Of a stretch of DNA of 64,000 nt, positions 1 to 10,275 are shown one piece after another. The position numbers were made by a program, and so were the translations under genes. Every line of letters begins with the position of its first letter. Positions within the stretch are counted from its first letter, which is position 1. The DNA is from Buchnera aphidicola (Shivaphis celti) (GTDB taxonomy: Bacteria > Pseudomonadota > Gammaproteobacteria > Enterobacterales > Enterobacteriaceae). The stretch spans positions 129,201 to 193,200 of the forward strand of contig NZ_CP134977.1 in assembly GCF_039349365.1 (NCBI RefSeq), written 5' to 3'. The notes beneath the pieces are model-generated. The model searched no databases. It saw only the letters and a program-made list of their open reading frames with translations, and was not told the origin of the DNA.

Positions 1-792
1 AATAAAAATGTTGCTGTTTTTGATACTGCTTTTTATCATACTCTTCCAGAACATGCGTTTTTATATGCTATACCATATTATTTTTATAAAAAATATAATA
101 TTCGACGTTATGGAGCACATGGTATTAGTCATTCGTATGTTACACATCAAACATCAAAAATTTTGAAAATTAATTTAAACTGTTTAAATATTATTACATG
201 TCATTTAGGAAGTGGTTCTTCTATTACCGCTATTTGTAATGGTCAAGCTGTAGATACTTCTATGGGTTTAACACCATTAGAAGGGTTAGCGATGGGTACA
301 AGAAGCGGTGATTTAGATCCATCGATTATATTTTTTATGTATAATATTTTAAAAATGAATATGAAAGAAATTGAAATAATATTAAATAAAAAATCTGGTT
401 TTTTAGGATTAATGGATAATATAACGAGTGATTTTCGTTATATTGAGAAAAAATATCTTTTAGAACAATCTTCATATAGAACAGTGAATTTATTTTGTCA
501 CCGATTATCAAAATATATTAGTGCGTACACTACTCTTTTGGATGGAAAATTAGATGCTTTAGTTTTTACAGGTGGTATAGGGGAAAATTCTTCTTTGGTA
601 AGAGAATTAACAGTTAAACGATTAAAATTATTAAATTTAAAATTAGATGATCAATTAAATAATATGAAATTTTCAGGTTCATGGAGATTTATTCATTTCA
701 AAAATTCTATTCCTATTATAGTAATTCCTACAAATGAAGAATTAGTTATTGCGAATGAGACAATTAATTTATTAAAAGAAAATATTGTATAG
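1..792 (+). CDS. ackA: Acetate kinase AckA (5' end outside window)
   Basis: Acetate kinase converts acetyl phosphate and ADP to acetate and ATP in the cytosol, and is the ATP-yielding half of the Pta-AckA pathway. The reading frame is open from base 1, before any start codon, so the N-terminal part lies upstream of the window; 263 residues are visible. Family motifs are clear: VAVFDTAFYHTLPE and RRYGAHGISH near the visible N-terminus, then IITCHLGSGSS (phosphate-binding loop), DTSMGLTPLEGL, GTRSGDLDP, and the nucleotide-binding FTGGIGENS followed by PTNEELVIA at the C-terminus. pta follows 53 bp downstream on the same strand, as in enterobacteria, so the two are probably co-transcribed. No internal defects were seen. 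Confidence 0.97.
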   Translation, partial: NKNVAVFDTAFYHTLPEHAFLYAIPYYFYKKYNIRRYGAHGISHSYVTHQTSKILKINLNCLNIITCHLGSGSSITAICNGQAVDTSMGLTPLEGLAMGTRSGDLDPSIIFFMYNILKMNMKEIEIILNKKSGFLGLMDNITSDFRYIEKKYLLEQSSYRTVNLFCHRLSKYISAYTTLLDGKLDALVFTGGIGENSSLVRELTVKRLKLLNLKLDDQLNNMKFSGSWRFIHFKNSIPIIVIPTNEELVIANETINLLKENIV

Positions 793-844
793 AAAATTAT
801 ATTAGGTATAATGTCATTATTTAATATTTATTTTTAGGATTTTT

Positions 845-2959
845 GTGACTCGTACTATTATGTTAGTTCCGGTAGGTGATAGTTTTGGATTGACTACTAT
901 CAGTATTAGTTTGATCAATATCTTAAATAAGAAAAAAAAAAAGATTGTTTTTTTAAAATTATATTCTAAATATTTACAGAAATATATTTCGAGAACAGAT
1001 ACTGCGTCTTTTTTAAAAAAATATTTTTTTATTCCCAGTATTTCTTTAATTCATAAAGATTTTGATTTATTTTTTTCAGAAAAAGTACTTCAAAAATTAA
1101 TTTTAGAAGAGTATTTTCAATTATATTTAATGTATAAAAAAAAGTACGATATTATATTTATTGAAGGAATGAAAGTAATTAATAATAATTTTTTTATACA
1201 TGAAATGAATATAAAGTTTGCACAAATTATACATGCAGAATTAGTTTTTTATTCTTTAGATACATATTATGATATCTTTTTAAGAATTTTTTCTGAAAAT
1301 TTAAATAAATTTTCTGATTTAAATATTTTAGGAGTAATTAATAATTTTTGTCATTTTCCTATAAAAGATTATTTTCAAGATATTGCACAAAAAAAATTTT
1401 TATTTAAAAAATATAAAAAAAAAAATTATGCGAATAAAAAATTAATTACTAAAGTAATTCATTTAAATTGGAAAAGAGATTTAATATATTATCCTGTTTC
1501 TATTATTTTAAAATCTATTCAGGCAAAAGTTTTTTTTAAAAATCACGATATTAATATTATTAAAACATTTGTGTTACATAATTCGTTTTTATTAAATAAA
1601 AAAAATTTCTATCAAGATTCTTGTTGTATTATTTCATTTAATCAATTTATTGAAATCTGTCATAATGAGCTTTTACGTAAGTTATTTTTATTAAATTTTA
1701 ATTTTTTTTTATTAACGGAATGTAATTATTGCAATTTATACAAATTAAAAATTTTAATTCAATCTTTAAAATTATTACATACAATTTTTTATACATTATT
1801 ATCTATTAAAACAGTAGTATCACAAATTAGTAATGTTCGTTCTATCCTTTATTTAAAGAATTCGAAACATGTTGATTCTGTATTAAAATATATTACATCA
1901 TATCGAAATATTCATGATATTTTAAAAAAAGATACTTCATACCGTGAATTTAGCGTCACGAATTACTATTCAGAAAATTTTAAAAATTATTTAATGAATG
2001 AATCTATCAAGCTGCGTAAACGTATTTTATTACCTGAAGGTGATCATCCTAAAATTATTCAATCAGCAAATATGGTGTCTAACTTAGGAATGGCGCAATG
2101 TATATTGTTAGGTGATAAAAATAAAATAGAAGAAATTGCTCAACAATATAAAATTCATTTATCGAAAAAAATTATTATTATTAATCCTAATGAAATATAT
2201 CAAAATTACATTGAAAAATTATTTATTTTACGTTGCAAAAGAGGTATGACAAGAGAAAAATCTGCAATATGTGTTAAGGATCGTATGATATTAGGATCTT
2301 TAATGTTACTTGATAATGAAGTGGATGGTGTTGTTTGTGGAATACAATATAATACTTCTGATGTTTTACGTACTGCGTTGCAAATTATTGGAGTAAAAAA
2401 AAGTCACAAAGATGGTTTACAGTTAGCCTCTTCTATATTTTTTATGTTATTTCGTCATCGAGTATTAATATATGGAGATTGCGCAATTAATATCAATCCT
2501 AACGCAGAACAATTGTGTCAAATTGCTATTTCTACTGCTGATTTTGTTCGTTTGTTTAATATTCAACCAAAGATTGCTATGCTTTCTTACTCTACTGGCA
2601 ACTCTGGTTCTGGAGAACCAGTGGAAAAGGTTTTGCAAGCAACGAAATTAGTTAAATTATATCGTCCTGATTTAACTATAGATGGTCCAATACAATATGA
2701 TGCTGCTGTTAATCAAATTGTTTCAAGTGTTAAGTCTCCTCATTCTCCTTTGCATGGTGAATCAAATATATTAATTTTCCCAGATTTAAATTCTGGAAAT
2801 ATTACCTATAAAGCAGTACAACAATCTTCAAAAATTATTTCTATTGGTCCTATTTTACAAGGTTTTTTAAAACCCGTAAATGATTTGTCTAGAGGAGCTA
2901 CAATATATGATATTATTTATACAATTGCAATTACAGCGATGCAATCTAAAAGTAAATGA
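845..2959 (+). CDS. pta: Phosphate acetyltransferase Pta
   Basis: Pta interconverts acetyl-CoA and acetyl phosphate and supplies AckA. The 704-residue product keeps the long enterobacterial architecture. An N-terminal P-loop-like domain begins TIMLVPVGDSFGLTTIS but is strongly diverged, rich in Phe/Lys/Asn and close to unrecognisable in its middle. A conserved catalytic phosphotransacetylase domain starts near residue 387 (LRKRILLPEGDHP) and includes VYGDCAIN-like, LSYSTGNSGSG and PIQYDAAV motifs. The start is GTG at 845, which reproduces the usual N-terminus; no better in-frame start exists. An A11 tract sits at about bases 932-942 without breaking the frame. The contrast between an eroded regulatory N-domain and an intact catalytic domain fits relaxed selection on allostery (inference). 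Confidence 0.96.
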   Translation: MTRTIMLVPVGDSFGLTTISISLINILNKKKKKIVFLKLYSKYLQKYISRTDTASFLKKYFFIPSISLIHKDFDLFFSEKVLQKLILEEYFQLYLMYKKKYDIIFIEGMKVINNNFFIHEMNIKFAQIIHAELVFYSLDTYYDIFLRIFSENLNKFSDLNILGVINNFCHFPIKDYFQDIAQKKFLFKKYKKKNYANKKLITKVIHLNWKRDLIYYPVSIILKSIQAKVFFKNHDINIIKTFVLHNSFLLNKKNFYQDSCCIISFNQFIEICHNELLRKLFLLNFNFFLLTECNYCNLYKLKILIQSLKLLHTIFYTLLSIKTVVSQISNVRSILYLKNSKHVDSVLKYITSYRNIHDILKKDTSYREFSVTNYYSENFKNYLMNESIKLRKRILLPEGDHPKIIQSANMVSNLGMAQCILLGDKNKIEEIAQQYKIHLSKKIIIINPNEIYQNYIEKLFILRCKRGMTREKSAICVKDRMILGSLMLLDNEVDGVVCGIQYNTSDVLRTALQIIGVKKSHKDGLQLASSIFFMLFRHRVLIYGDCAININPNAEQLCQIAISTADFVRLFNIQPKIAMLSYSTGNSGSGEPVEKVLQATKLVKLYRPDLTIDGPIQYDAAVNQIVSSVKSPHSPLHGESNILIFPDLNSGNITYKAVQQSSKIISIGPILQGFLKPVNDLSRGATIYDIIYTIAITAMQSKSK

Positions 2960-2979
2960 TATCAGTAATGATAATAATT

Positions 2980-3270
2980 TTAAATTATGATACTAATATC
3001 GTACATTGGAGTGCAACAACATGGAAAAATATATTTTTGTTGATGAAAAGAAAATATATTTTTTTTAAAATATTTGATTTTACCATGTATAAGTCGAATT
3101 TTACAAGTTCCACAAAATCCATTTTGACATTGGTAGGGTATATTAATGTTTTTTGAAACTAATATTTCTAATAATGAACGATTTACATTTTTTGTTATTA
3201 ATATTATGTTTTTATTTATTAAATTTATAGAATATTTTTTTTTCTTATAATTTAAAGTTTTTGAATTCAT
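2980..3270 (-). CDS. yfaE: 2Fe-2S ferredoxin YfaE (NrdB cofactor maintenance)
   Basis: A small ferredoxin of 96 residues from the ATG at 3270. In E. coli YfaE supplies electrons that maintain the diferric-tyrosyl radical of NrdB. The plant-type 2Fe-2S ligands are present in [11 protein letters not shown] (three cysteines), with the fourth in the later FPCCC segment. It lies directly downstream of nrdB in the same direction, and its start lies inside the 3' end of nrdB (stop at 3245), so it is translationally coupled. An upstream in-frame ATG at 3291 would add seven residues. I chose the inner one because it is closer to the family length and gives less overlap. The N-terminus is still about 11 residues longer than in E. 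coli. Confidence 0.9.
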   Translation of the reverse strand: MNSKTLNYKKKKYSINLINKNIILITKNVNRSLLEILVSKNINIPYQCQNGFCGTCKIRLIHGKIKYFKKNIFSFHQQKYIFPCCCTPMYDISIII

Positions 3271-4375
3271 CTTTAGAAATTTCACAGTCAATTTGATTTG
3301 TTAAATATGAGCTTATTTCTACTTCTTGTGGTGCTGGTTGTATATGATCTGAAGTTAACCAATTATTTATCCATGGAATAGGATTGGAAATATTTGAAAA
3401 TATTTGAGGCAAATCGATAGCTTTCATTCTAATATTTGTAATATATTCTATATATTGGCACAATATTTTTTCATTTAAACCTACAATTTGTCCATTTTTG
3501 AATAAATATTTAGCCCATTTTTTTTCCTGTTCTGCAGATTTTTTAAATAAATCAATAGCTTTTTTTTCACATTTTTTTATTATTTTAAACATTTCAGGAT
3601 CATTTTCATGGTTTTTTAGGATATCAATCATACTTTGTGTACCTGTTAAATGCAATGCTTCATCTCGAGCAATGAGTCGAATAATTTTTGCGTTTCCTTC
3701 CATAATTTTTTGTTCTGCAAAAGCAAAAGCGCAAGCAAAGCTGACATAAAAACGAATTGCTTCAAGTACATTGACATTAATTAAACATAAATATAATGCT
3801 TCTTTTATTTTTTTTAATTTTAAATTTTTTTCATATTTTTTATTAATATTTTTATTACATTTTGATATATTCCAATCATGAGTCATATTAATTAATTTGT
3901 CATAATATTGAGATATATTTTTTGATCTTTCATAAATATTTTTATTTGGTATAATGTTGTTAAATATTTTTGCTGGATCGTTTGTAATATTTCGAATAAT
4001 ATGAGTATATGACCTAGAATGTATAGTTTCTGAAAAAGACCAAGTTTCAACCCAGGTTTCTAATTCTGGTAATGATATAATTGGTAAAAATGCTATATTT
4101 GGACTTCTTCCTTGAATAGAATCTAATAATATTTGATATTTTAAATTACTAATAAAAATATGTTTTTCATTTTCTTTTAATTTATTAAAATCAATGCGAT
4201 CTTTGGACAAATCAATTTCTTCTGGTCTCCAAAAGAAAGATAATTGTTTTTCTATTAAATGTTCAAATATTTTATATTTTTGTTGGTCGTATCGAACAAT
4301 ATTTACTGGTTGTCCAAAAAACATTGGTTCTGTAAGTTGATTATTTTGTTTTTTAGAGAATATTGTATATGACAT
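3245..4375 (-). CDS. nrdB: Ribonucleoside-diphosphate reductase 1 beta subunit NrdB
   Basis: The radical-generating R2 subunit of class Ia ribonucleotide reductase, which forms a complex with NrdA to make dNDPs. The diiron and tyrosyl-radical sites are visible: the Asp in LLDSIQGR, the Glu/His/Tyr set in [11 protein letters not shown], the Glu in LEAIRFY, and Glu/His in IARDEALH. The C-terminal tail [10 protein letters not shown] corresponds to the peptide that docks on NrdA. The start at 4375 (MSYTIFSKK) is preferred over an upstream ATG at 4402. It gives 376 residues, the E. coli length, and has an AAGGA Shine-Dalgarno six bases upstream. The central region near residue 170 is unusually Lys/Asn-rich. 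It lies 43 bp downstream of nrdA and overlaps yfaE. Confidence 0.97.
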   Translation of the reverse strand: MSYTIFSKKQNNQLTEPMFFGQPVNIVRYDQQKYKIFEHLIEKQLSFFWRPEEIDLSKDRIDFNKLKENEKHIFISNLKYQILLDSIQGRSPNIAFLPIISLPELETWVETWSFSETIHSRSYTHIIRNITNDPAKIFNNIIPNKNIYERSKNISQYYDKLINMTHDWNISKCNKNINKKYEKNLKLKKIKEALYLCLINVNVLEAIRFYVSFACAFAFAEQKIMEGNAKIIRLIARDEALHLTGTQSMIDILKNHENDPEMFKIIKKCEKKAIDLFKKSAEQEKKWAKYLFKNGQIVGLNEKILCQYIEYITNIRMKAIDLPQIFSNISNPIPWINNWLTSDHIQPAPQEVEISSYLTNQIDCEISKDEFKNFKL

Positions 4376-4418
4376 ATTTTCCTTAATAAATTCATAAAAC
4401 ATTTATGAAATATTTAAT

Positions 4419-6704
4419 TTATAATGTGCATGCTCCATTATCACATGAAACAATGCTGGATATTTGTTGTATACCATGATCGATATTTTTTATTCCATCT
4501 CTTGTATTTTGATAATATAATGTTTTAATTCCAAGAGCATATGTAGTAAGTAGGTCTTTTAATAATATTTTCATTGGAATTTTGTTGTTTGGAAATTTTT
4601 TTGGATCATAATTGATATTTGTTGAAATTGATTGGTCGATAAATTTTTGCATAATTGATACTAAATGTAAATATCCTGTATTATCTGGAATATTCCATAA
4701 TAATTCATATTTTTTTTTTAGTTTTTTATATTCCGGAACAACTTGTTTGAGCATTCCATCTTTTGATGCTTTTACTGTAATATATCCTCTTGGAGGTTCG
4801 ATTCCATTTGTTGCATTAGTAATTTGTGAAGAAGTTTCTGTGGGCATAATTGCTGATAATGATGAGTTTCTTAGTCCGTATTTTTTAATTTTTTTTCTTA
4901 ATTTTGTCCAATTTAATTTTAGTGTTTGGTTACATATAATATCTATTTTTTTATAATATGTATCAATTGGCAATATTCCATCGGCATATTTTGTTTGATG
5001 AAATAATGGACATTTTCCTTTTTCTTTTGCTAGTTTACATGAAGCTGTTAACAAATAATACTGTATATGTTCAAATAATTGATGTGTTATATTCTTTGCA
5101 GTTCCATCCGAGTAACGTACATTGTTTTTTGCTAAAAAATATGCAAAGTTAATTACTCCTATACCTAATGGTCTTCTATTTTTTACACTGTTTTTTGCAG
5201 CTAATATTGGATATTTTTGATAATCAATGATTTCATCTAGTGCTCTTACGAGTAAATTAGATAGTTCTTTTAGTTCGGTAAATTTTTTTATTTTTCCTAA
5301 ATTGAAAGCAGATAGAATACATAGTGCAATTTCTGCATTAGGATCATGTATATCAGTAATTGCTGTTGTAGGTAATGTAATTTCTAAACATAAGTTTGAC
5401 TGTTTAATAGTTGCATATTTTTCTTTAAATGGTCCATGCATGTTACAATGATCTACATGTTGTATGTAAATTCTACCAGTAGAAGTTCGTTCTTGCATAA
5501 TTAATGAAAATAAATCAGTTGCTTTAATTTTTTTTTTTCTAATATTTTTATTTTTTTCGTATTTTTTGTACAGTTTTTTAAATTTTTGTTGGTCAGAAAA
5601 AAACGAATTATATAATAATGGTGTATCAGATGGACTAAATAATGTAATGTATTGTTGTTGAATTAGTCTATTATACATAAATTTATTAATTTGTACACAA
5701 TAATCAACATGTCGAACACGATTTTCTTCAATTCCTCGATTGTTTTTTAATACGATTAAACTCTCAATTTCAAAATGCCAAATAGGGTAAAATAATGTTG
5801 CTGCTCCTCCTCTTACTCCTCCTTGTGAACATGATTTGACTGCTGTTTGAAAATGTTTGTAAAATGGAATGCATCCGGTATGAAAATTTTCTCCGTTTCT
5901 TATTGGACTGCCAATTGCTCTGATTTGCCCAACATTAATTCCAACTCCTGCTCTTTGCGAAATATATTTTACTACAGAACTTGCGGTAGCATTTATTGAA
6001 TTTAGACTATCTGCACATTCAATTAAAACACATGAACTAAATTGACGCATTGGAGTACGTACGCCAGACATAATTGGAGTAGGTAATGAAATTTTAAATT
6101 TTGAAACAGCATTGTAGAATTTTTTAATATATTGCATTTGATTAGTTTTTGGATATTTTCTAAATAAACATGCTGCTATTAAAATATATAAAAATTGTGC
6201 ACTTTCATAAATTTTTCCACTAATTCTGTCTTTTATTAAATATTTTCCTTCTAATTGTTTTACTCCTGCATATGAAAAATTCATATCTCTTTCATGTTTA
6301 ATAAATTTGTTCATTTCTTGATATTCTTTTTTAGAAAAATATTTTAATAATTTTTTGTCGTACTTTTTTAATTTAACCATTTTTTTTACATGCGTATATA
6401 ATGCAGGAGGGTGAAATTTTCCATACGCCTGTTTTCTTAAATGAAAAATTAATAGTCTTGCTGATATATATTGATAATCTGGATGTTTAGTGGAAATAAG
6501 ATCGGATGCTATTTTTATTATAATTTCATGAATTCGAATAGTTGTAATATTGTCATAAAATTGTATTTTTGCTTTTAATACAATTTTTGATGTAGAAATA
6601 TTTTCTAACTTTTCTGATGCCCATTCTAGAATTTTATAAATTTTTTGAATGTTCATTTTTTCTTTTTTATTATTTCTTTTAATAACTGAGTATTTTTTGT
6701 ACAT
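4419..6704 (-). CDS. nrdA: Ribonucleoside-diphosphate reductase 1 alpha subunit NrdA
   Basis: The catalytic R1 subunit that reduces ribonucleoside diphosphates. At 761 residues it is the same length as in E. coli. An N-terminal ATP-cone is present (SVIKRNNKKEKMNIQKI). The active site is intact: the first redox cysteine in FSSCVLIE, the radical-site Asn/Cys/Glu in SNLCLEI, the second redox cysteine in IALCILSAFNLG, and the radical-transfer tyrosine pair in LYYQNTRDG. The C-terminal shuttle CysXXXXCys is seen in SCDNGACTL. It is first in the nrdA-nrdB-yfaE operon. The upstream gap to gyrA contains a (TA)n run and no gene. This is the only ribonucleotide reductase in the window. Confidence 0.98.
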   Translation of the reverse strand: MYKKYSVIKRNNKKEKMNIQKIYKILEWASEKLENISTSKIVLKAKIQFYDNITTIRIHEIIIKIASDLISTKHPDYQYISARLLIFHLRKQAYGKFHPPALYTHVKKMVKLKKYDKKLLKYFSKKEYQEMNKFIKHERDMNFSYAGVKQLEGKYLIKDRISGKIYESAQFLYILIAACLFRKYPKTNQMQYIKKFYNAVSKFKISLPTPIMSGVRTPMRQFSSCVLIECADSLNSINATASSVVKYISQRAGVGINVGQIRAIGSPIRNGENFHTGCIPFYKHFQTAVKSCSQGGVRGGAATLFYPIWHFEIESLIVLKNNRGIEENRVRHVDYCVQINKFMYNRLIQQQYITLFSPSDTPLLYNSFFSDQQKFKKLYKKYEKNKNIRKKKIKATDLFSLIMQERTSTGRIYIQHVDHCNMHGPFKEKYATIKQSNLCLEITLPTTAITDIHDPNAEIALCILSAFNLGKIKKFTELKELSNLLVRALDEIIDYQKYPILAAKNSVKNRRPLGIGVINFAYFLAKNNVRYSDGTAKNITHQLFEHIQYYLLTASCKLAKEKGKCPLFHQTKYADGILPIDTYYKKIDIICNQTLKLNWTKLRKKIKKYGLRNSSLSAIMPTETSSQITNATNGIEPPRGYITVKASKDGMLKQVVPEYKKLKKKYELLWNIPDNTGYLHLVSIMQKFIDQSISTNINYDPKKFPNNKIPMKILLKDLLTTYALGIKTLYYQNTRDGIKNIDHGIQQISSIVSCDNGACTL

Positions 6705-6745
6705 TATATTTTACCTACAAATTACATATTTTATTTCTACTAATT

Positions 6746-6762
6746 TATATATATATATATAT
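6746..6762. repeat. Short (TA)n dinucleotide run
   Basis: An uninterrupted alternating T/A tract of 17 bases lies between the nrdA start and the gyrA stop, both on the minus strand. It probably reflects AT drift. It has no terminator-like stem with a U-tract that I could recognise. Confidence 0.85.
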
Positions 6763-6771
6763 TTTTGATAT

Positions 6772-9297
6772 TTATATGTTAAATTTATTAGAGATTTTTT
6801 GTAATGCTACTACCTTTTCTTTTTTTACAGTACGGATTAGAATTACTCCTTGTGTATTTCTATCTAATATTCTAATTTCCGAAACACGAATACGTACTAG
6901 CGTTCCGGCATTAGTAATCATGATGATTTGATCATTTTCTCTAACCTGTATTGCGCTAATTAATACCCCATTTTTTTTTGTGATTTTAATTGATCTAACA
7001 CCTTTATTTCCTCTTGATTTAATAGGAAATTTATTTATCTTTGTTCGTTTTCCATATCCATTTTCTGTTACTGTTAAAATTTCTCCATTTTTATCTGGCA
7101 CTAATAAAGATACAACTTGGTCATCTTCTTCTATATTAATTCCTCTAATACCGTATGCTGTTCTTCCCATTTTACGTACTTCTTTTTCTGAAAAATGTAC
7201 TATTTTTCCATGTTTACTGAATATCATAATATTATTTGTTCCATTTGTAATCGCTGCTCCAATCAACTCATCTTTTTCTTTTAAATGTATTGCCATAATA
7301 CCTGTTGATCTTGGTTTTTTAAATGTATTTAATGTAGTTTTTTTTACAATACCTCTAGCAGTTAACATAAATACATTTTTATTTCCAGTAGTATTATTTA
7401 AATTTAATATAGCTGTAATACGTTCTTGACGTTGTAAAGGTATTAAATTAATGATTGGTCTTCCTCTAGCATGACGGCTAGCTTCAGGTAATTGGTATAC
7501 TTTTATTCTATATAAAGTTCCTTTATTCGAAAAACATAATATCGTGTCATGCGTGTTAGTAATTAACAATGTTTCTATACAATCTTCTTCTTTGGTTCGT
7601 GCTGCTAAACGTCCCTTACCTCCTCTTCGTTGTGCTTCGTAATCTGATAACGGTTGATATTTTACATATCCTGATTTTGATAAAGTGACTACTACATCTT
7701 CTTTGGTAATCATATCTTGAATGTCGACCTCAGTTTCATGTTCTATGATTTCTGTTTTTCTCTGATCTCCGAATATTTTTTGTATATCAATTAGTTCATT
7801 TGTAATAATTTTTAACATTTTTTTTGGATTATTTAATGTTTTAGATAAATCATTAATTTTTATAATGAGATTTTCATATTCTTTGATAATATTTTCATGT
7901 TCTAAAGTGGTTAATTTATGTAGTTTTAATTCTAAAATAGATTTAATTTGTTTTTCAGTAAATTGATACTTTTCTTTTTTATTTGTATTGTTTATTTCTA
8001 AATCTTGATTTTTGATATCATCAGTGTAAATCAATTTTGATTTTTTTCCTATTATCCATGTTTTAGATAATAATTCTATTTTTGCAATTTGTGGTTTTTT
8101 AGACTGTTTGATGATTTTAATAATATCATCTATATTATCTAAAGCAATTGTTAATCCTTGTAATATATGTGCTTTTTCCTTTGCCCGTTTTAAATCAAAT
8201 ATACTTCGTTTAGTAACTATATTTTTTCGATGTGACAAAAAATATTTTAATATATTTTTTAAAGACATAACTTTTGGCTGTCCGTGGTGTAAAGCTACCA
8301 TATTAATTCCAAAAGAAACTTGCATTGGTGTTAATACATATAATTGATTTAATAGTATTTCTTTTATTGTATCTTTCTTTATTTCAATTACAATTCGCAT
8401 ACCATCTTTATCAGATTCATCTCGTAATGCATGTATTCCATCAATTTTTTTTTCCTTAACTAATTCAGCGATTTTTTCAATTAATATGGATTTATTGACT
8501 TGATATGGCAATTCATATATTATAAGAGACTCTCTTTTATTTTTTTTTTGTATTTCTATTGTATATCTCGCTCGAATATAAATTTTACCTTTTCCTGTAC
8601 GGTATGCTTGTTCAATTCCTTCGTATCCACTAATTGTTCCTGCAGTAGGAAAATCAGGACCTGGTATGTAATGCATCAATTCTTTTAAAGAAATATCATT
8701 ATTATTAATATATGCTAGACAAGCATTAATCACTTCATTTAAGTTGTGTGGTGGAATATTTGTAGCCATACCAACTGCAATTCCAGATGATCCATTGATT
8801 AATAAATTAGGTATTTTAGTTGGTAAAACCTCTGGTATTTTCTCTGTTTCATCATAATTTGGTAAAAAATTTACAGTATTTTTTTCCAAATCTATAAGTA
8901 ATTCATGTGCTATTTTTGACATTTTAATTTCTGTATAACGCATCGCAGCTGCTGCATCACCATCAATAGATCCAAAATTTCCTTGTCCTTCAATTAATGT
9001 ATATCTTAAAGAAAATTTCTGAGCCATACGTACAATGGCTTCATATACTGCTGAATCGCCATGAGGGTGATATTTTCCTATAACATCACCGACAACTCTT
9101 GCAGATTTTTTGTATGGTTTATTCCAATCATTTCCCAATACTTTCATTGCAAACAATATTCTTCTATGTACAGGTTTTAGTCCGTCTCTAACATCAGGTA
9201 ATGCTCTACCAACAATGACTGACATTGCGTAATCTAAGTAAGATGATTGTAGTTCTTTTTCAATGTCAATTTGTGGGATTTTTGTGATTGTTTTCAT
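6772..9297 (-). CDS. gyrA: DNA gyrase subunit A
   Basis: The breakage-reunion subunit of DNA gyrase, which introduces negative supercoils as A2B2 with GyrB. The catalytic tyrosine is Y121 in AAMRYTE. The quinolone-resistance region reads [10 protein letters not shown], with Glu where E. coli has Asp87. The GyrA-box QRRGGKG lies at the start of the C-terminal beta-pinwheel and is the signature that separates gyrase from topoisomerase IV. At 841 residues it is shorter than E. coli GyrA mainly by loss of the acidic C-terminal tail. It is divergent from the DUF2076 gene, with a 132 bp shared upstream region. Confidence 0.98.
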   Translation of the reverse strand: MKTITKIPQIDIEKELQSSYLDYAMSVIVGRALPDVRDGLKPVHRRILFAMKVLGNDWNKPYKKSARVVGDVIGKYHPHGDSAVYEAIVRMAQKFSLRYTLIEGQGNFGSIDGDAAAAMRYTEIKMSKIAHELLIDLEKNTVNFLPNYDETEKIPEVLPTKIPNLLINGSSGIAVGMATNIPPHNLNEVINACLAYINNNDISLKELMHYIPGPDFPTAGTISGYEGIEQAYRTGKGKIYIRARYTIEIQKKNKRESLIIYELPYQVNKSILIEKIAELVKEKKIDGIHALRDESDKDGMRIVIEIKKDTIKEILLNQLYVLTPMQVSFGINMVALHHGQPKVMSLKNILKYFLSHRKNIVTKRSIFDLKRAKEKAHILQGLTIALDNIDDIIKIIKQSKKPQIAKIELLSKTWIIGKKSKLIYTDDIKNQDLEINNTNKKEKYQFTEKQIKSILELKLHKLTTLEHENIIKEYENLIIKINDLSKTLNNPKKMLKIITNELIDIQKIFGDQRKTEIIEHETEVDIQDMITKEDVVVTLSKSGYVKYQPLSDYEAQRRGGKGRLAARTKEEDCIETLLITNTHDTILCFSNKGTLYRIKVYQLPEASRHARGRPIINLIPLQRQERITAILNLNNTTGNKNVFMLTARGIVKKTTLNTFKKPRSTGIMAIHLKEKDELIGAAITNGTNNIMIFSKHGKIVHFSEKEVRKMGRTAYGIRGINIEEDDQVVSLLVPDKNGEILTVTENGYGKRTKINKFPIKSRGNKGVRSIKITKKNGVLISAIQVRENDQIIMITNAGTLVRIRVSEIRILDRNTQGVILIRTVKKEKVVALQKISNKFNI

Positions 9298-9429
9298 ATT
9301 TCATTCTCTTGTAATCATATGTACTGATTAATATAAATTATATCATAATGAAATGATTTAACTAACATTAAAATGATAGTTTGATTTTATATATTTATTT
9401 AAATTTCCAAATTATTGTAGGAGAAATTA

Positions 9430-10170
9430 ATGAATGATACAGAAAAAATATTAATCATAGATTTATTTAAAAAACTGAAAAATATAGAAAATGAAACAAA
9501 AAATAAAGACCATGAAGTAGAAAAACTAATTTTACAATTATCTAAATCAACCAATCACGCAATATATTTCATGGTACAAAAAATTTTAGTTCAAGATTTA
9601 GTAATACAAGAGCTAAAAAATAAATTAAAAGAATATAAAGATAAATTATATAATCAATCAAAAAATGTAAATTTTTTAAATGAAAATTTAAAAAAAAATG
9701 TTTTACATGATTCTGAAATTAAAAATAATAATAATATAAGTCAACCATTGTTTGAAAAATTTCGTAAAACAGGTTTAAGCAATTCAGATAATTTTACTAC
9801 AGATAAATCGAATATTTTTCATTCTAAAGAAAGTAATAGTTATACTTCTAATTTTCTTAGTAATGCTTTACAAACAGCGTTAGGCGTTGCAGGAGGTATG
9901 GTGGCCGGAAATATTATTACAAATTTATTTAATTATAATCATCATATTGATAATACTGGTCATAAAAATGATTTAAATAATGAATATTCTGCAGATGAGA
10001 ATAGTAATTCTATTAAAAATATTTTTTTAAATTCAGATACTGATAATTCAAATAGTTCAAGTGTTTTAGTAGATGATATAAATTCTGATAGTATGGAGAA
10101 TTTAGAAGATGATATCAATGATATTGATGATGTAAATGATAATATCGATGATTTTGATTCAAATATTTAG
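9430..10170 (+). CDS. DUF2076 family protein, function unknown
   Basis: A 246-residue protein. Residues 1-80 match what I recall of the DUF2076 family: an N-terminal helix of the type EkxLIxxLFxRLkxxExxtkxxDxEaexLI, then AIYFMVQKILVQDLVIQEL and a predicted coiled coil to about residue 85. A low-complexity linker follows. Residues 138-160 (NALQTALGVAGGMVAGNIITNLF) form the Gly/Ala hydrophobic segment typical of the family. The tail from about residue 185 is acidic, made of Asp/Asn/Ser repeats. The strong AGGAG Shine-Dalgarno at 9419-9423 supports the start. A hairpin terminator follows at 10239. Its biochemical role is not known to me; retention in so reduced a genome argues against a decaying ORF. 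Confidence 0.85.
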   Translation: MNDTEKILIIDLFKKLKNIENETKNKDHEVEKLILQLSKSTNHAIYFMVQKILVQDLVIQELKNKLKEYKDKLYNQSKNVNFLNENLKKNVLHDSEIKNNNNISQPLFEKFRKTGLSNSDNFTTDKSNIFHSKESNSYTSNFLSNALQTALGVAGGMVAGNIITNLFNYNHHIDNTGHKNDLNNEYSADENSNSIKNIFLNSDTDNSNSSSVLVDDINSDSMENLEDDINDIDDVNDNIDDFDSNI

Positions 10171-10238
10171 AAATATTATCACTATTTTATAAAATATTTT
10201 ATTATACAATTTAATAAAATTATCAATATAATACATAC

Positions 10239-10265
10239 CAAGCAGGACTTTATCCTGCTTGTTTT
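10239..10265 (+). terminator. Rho-independent terminator after the DUF2076 gene
   Basis: A perfect 9-bp GC-containing stem (CAAGCAGGA / TCCTGCTTG) with a 5-base loop is followed by TTTT on the plus strand. It lies between the convergent DUF2076 gene and the peroxiredoxin gene and is one of the few GC-rich hairpins in the window. Confidence 0.85.
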
Positions 10266-10275
10266 ATGTTTTATA

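Noticed and set aside
2956-3156. 66-codon plus-strand ORF overlapping the pta stop
   Set aside because: It is antisense to the yfaE ferredoxin, whose cysteine ligands are clear.
6980-7429. 149-codon plus-strand ORF
   Set aside because: Antisense shadow of the gyrA C-terminal domain; no independent signals.
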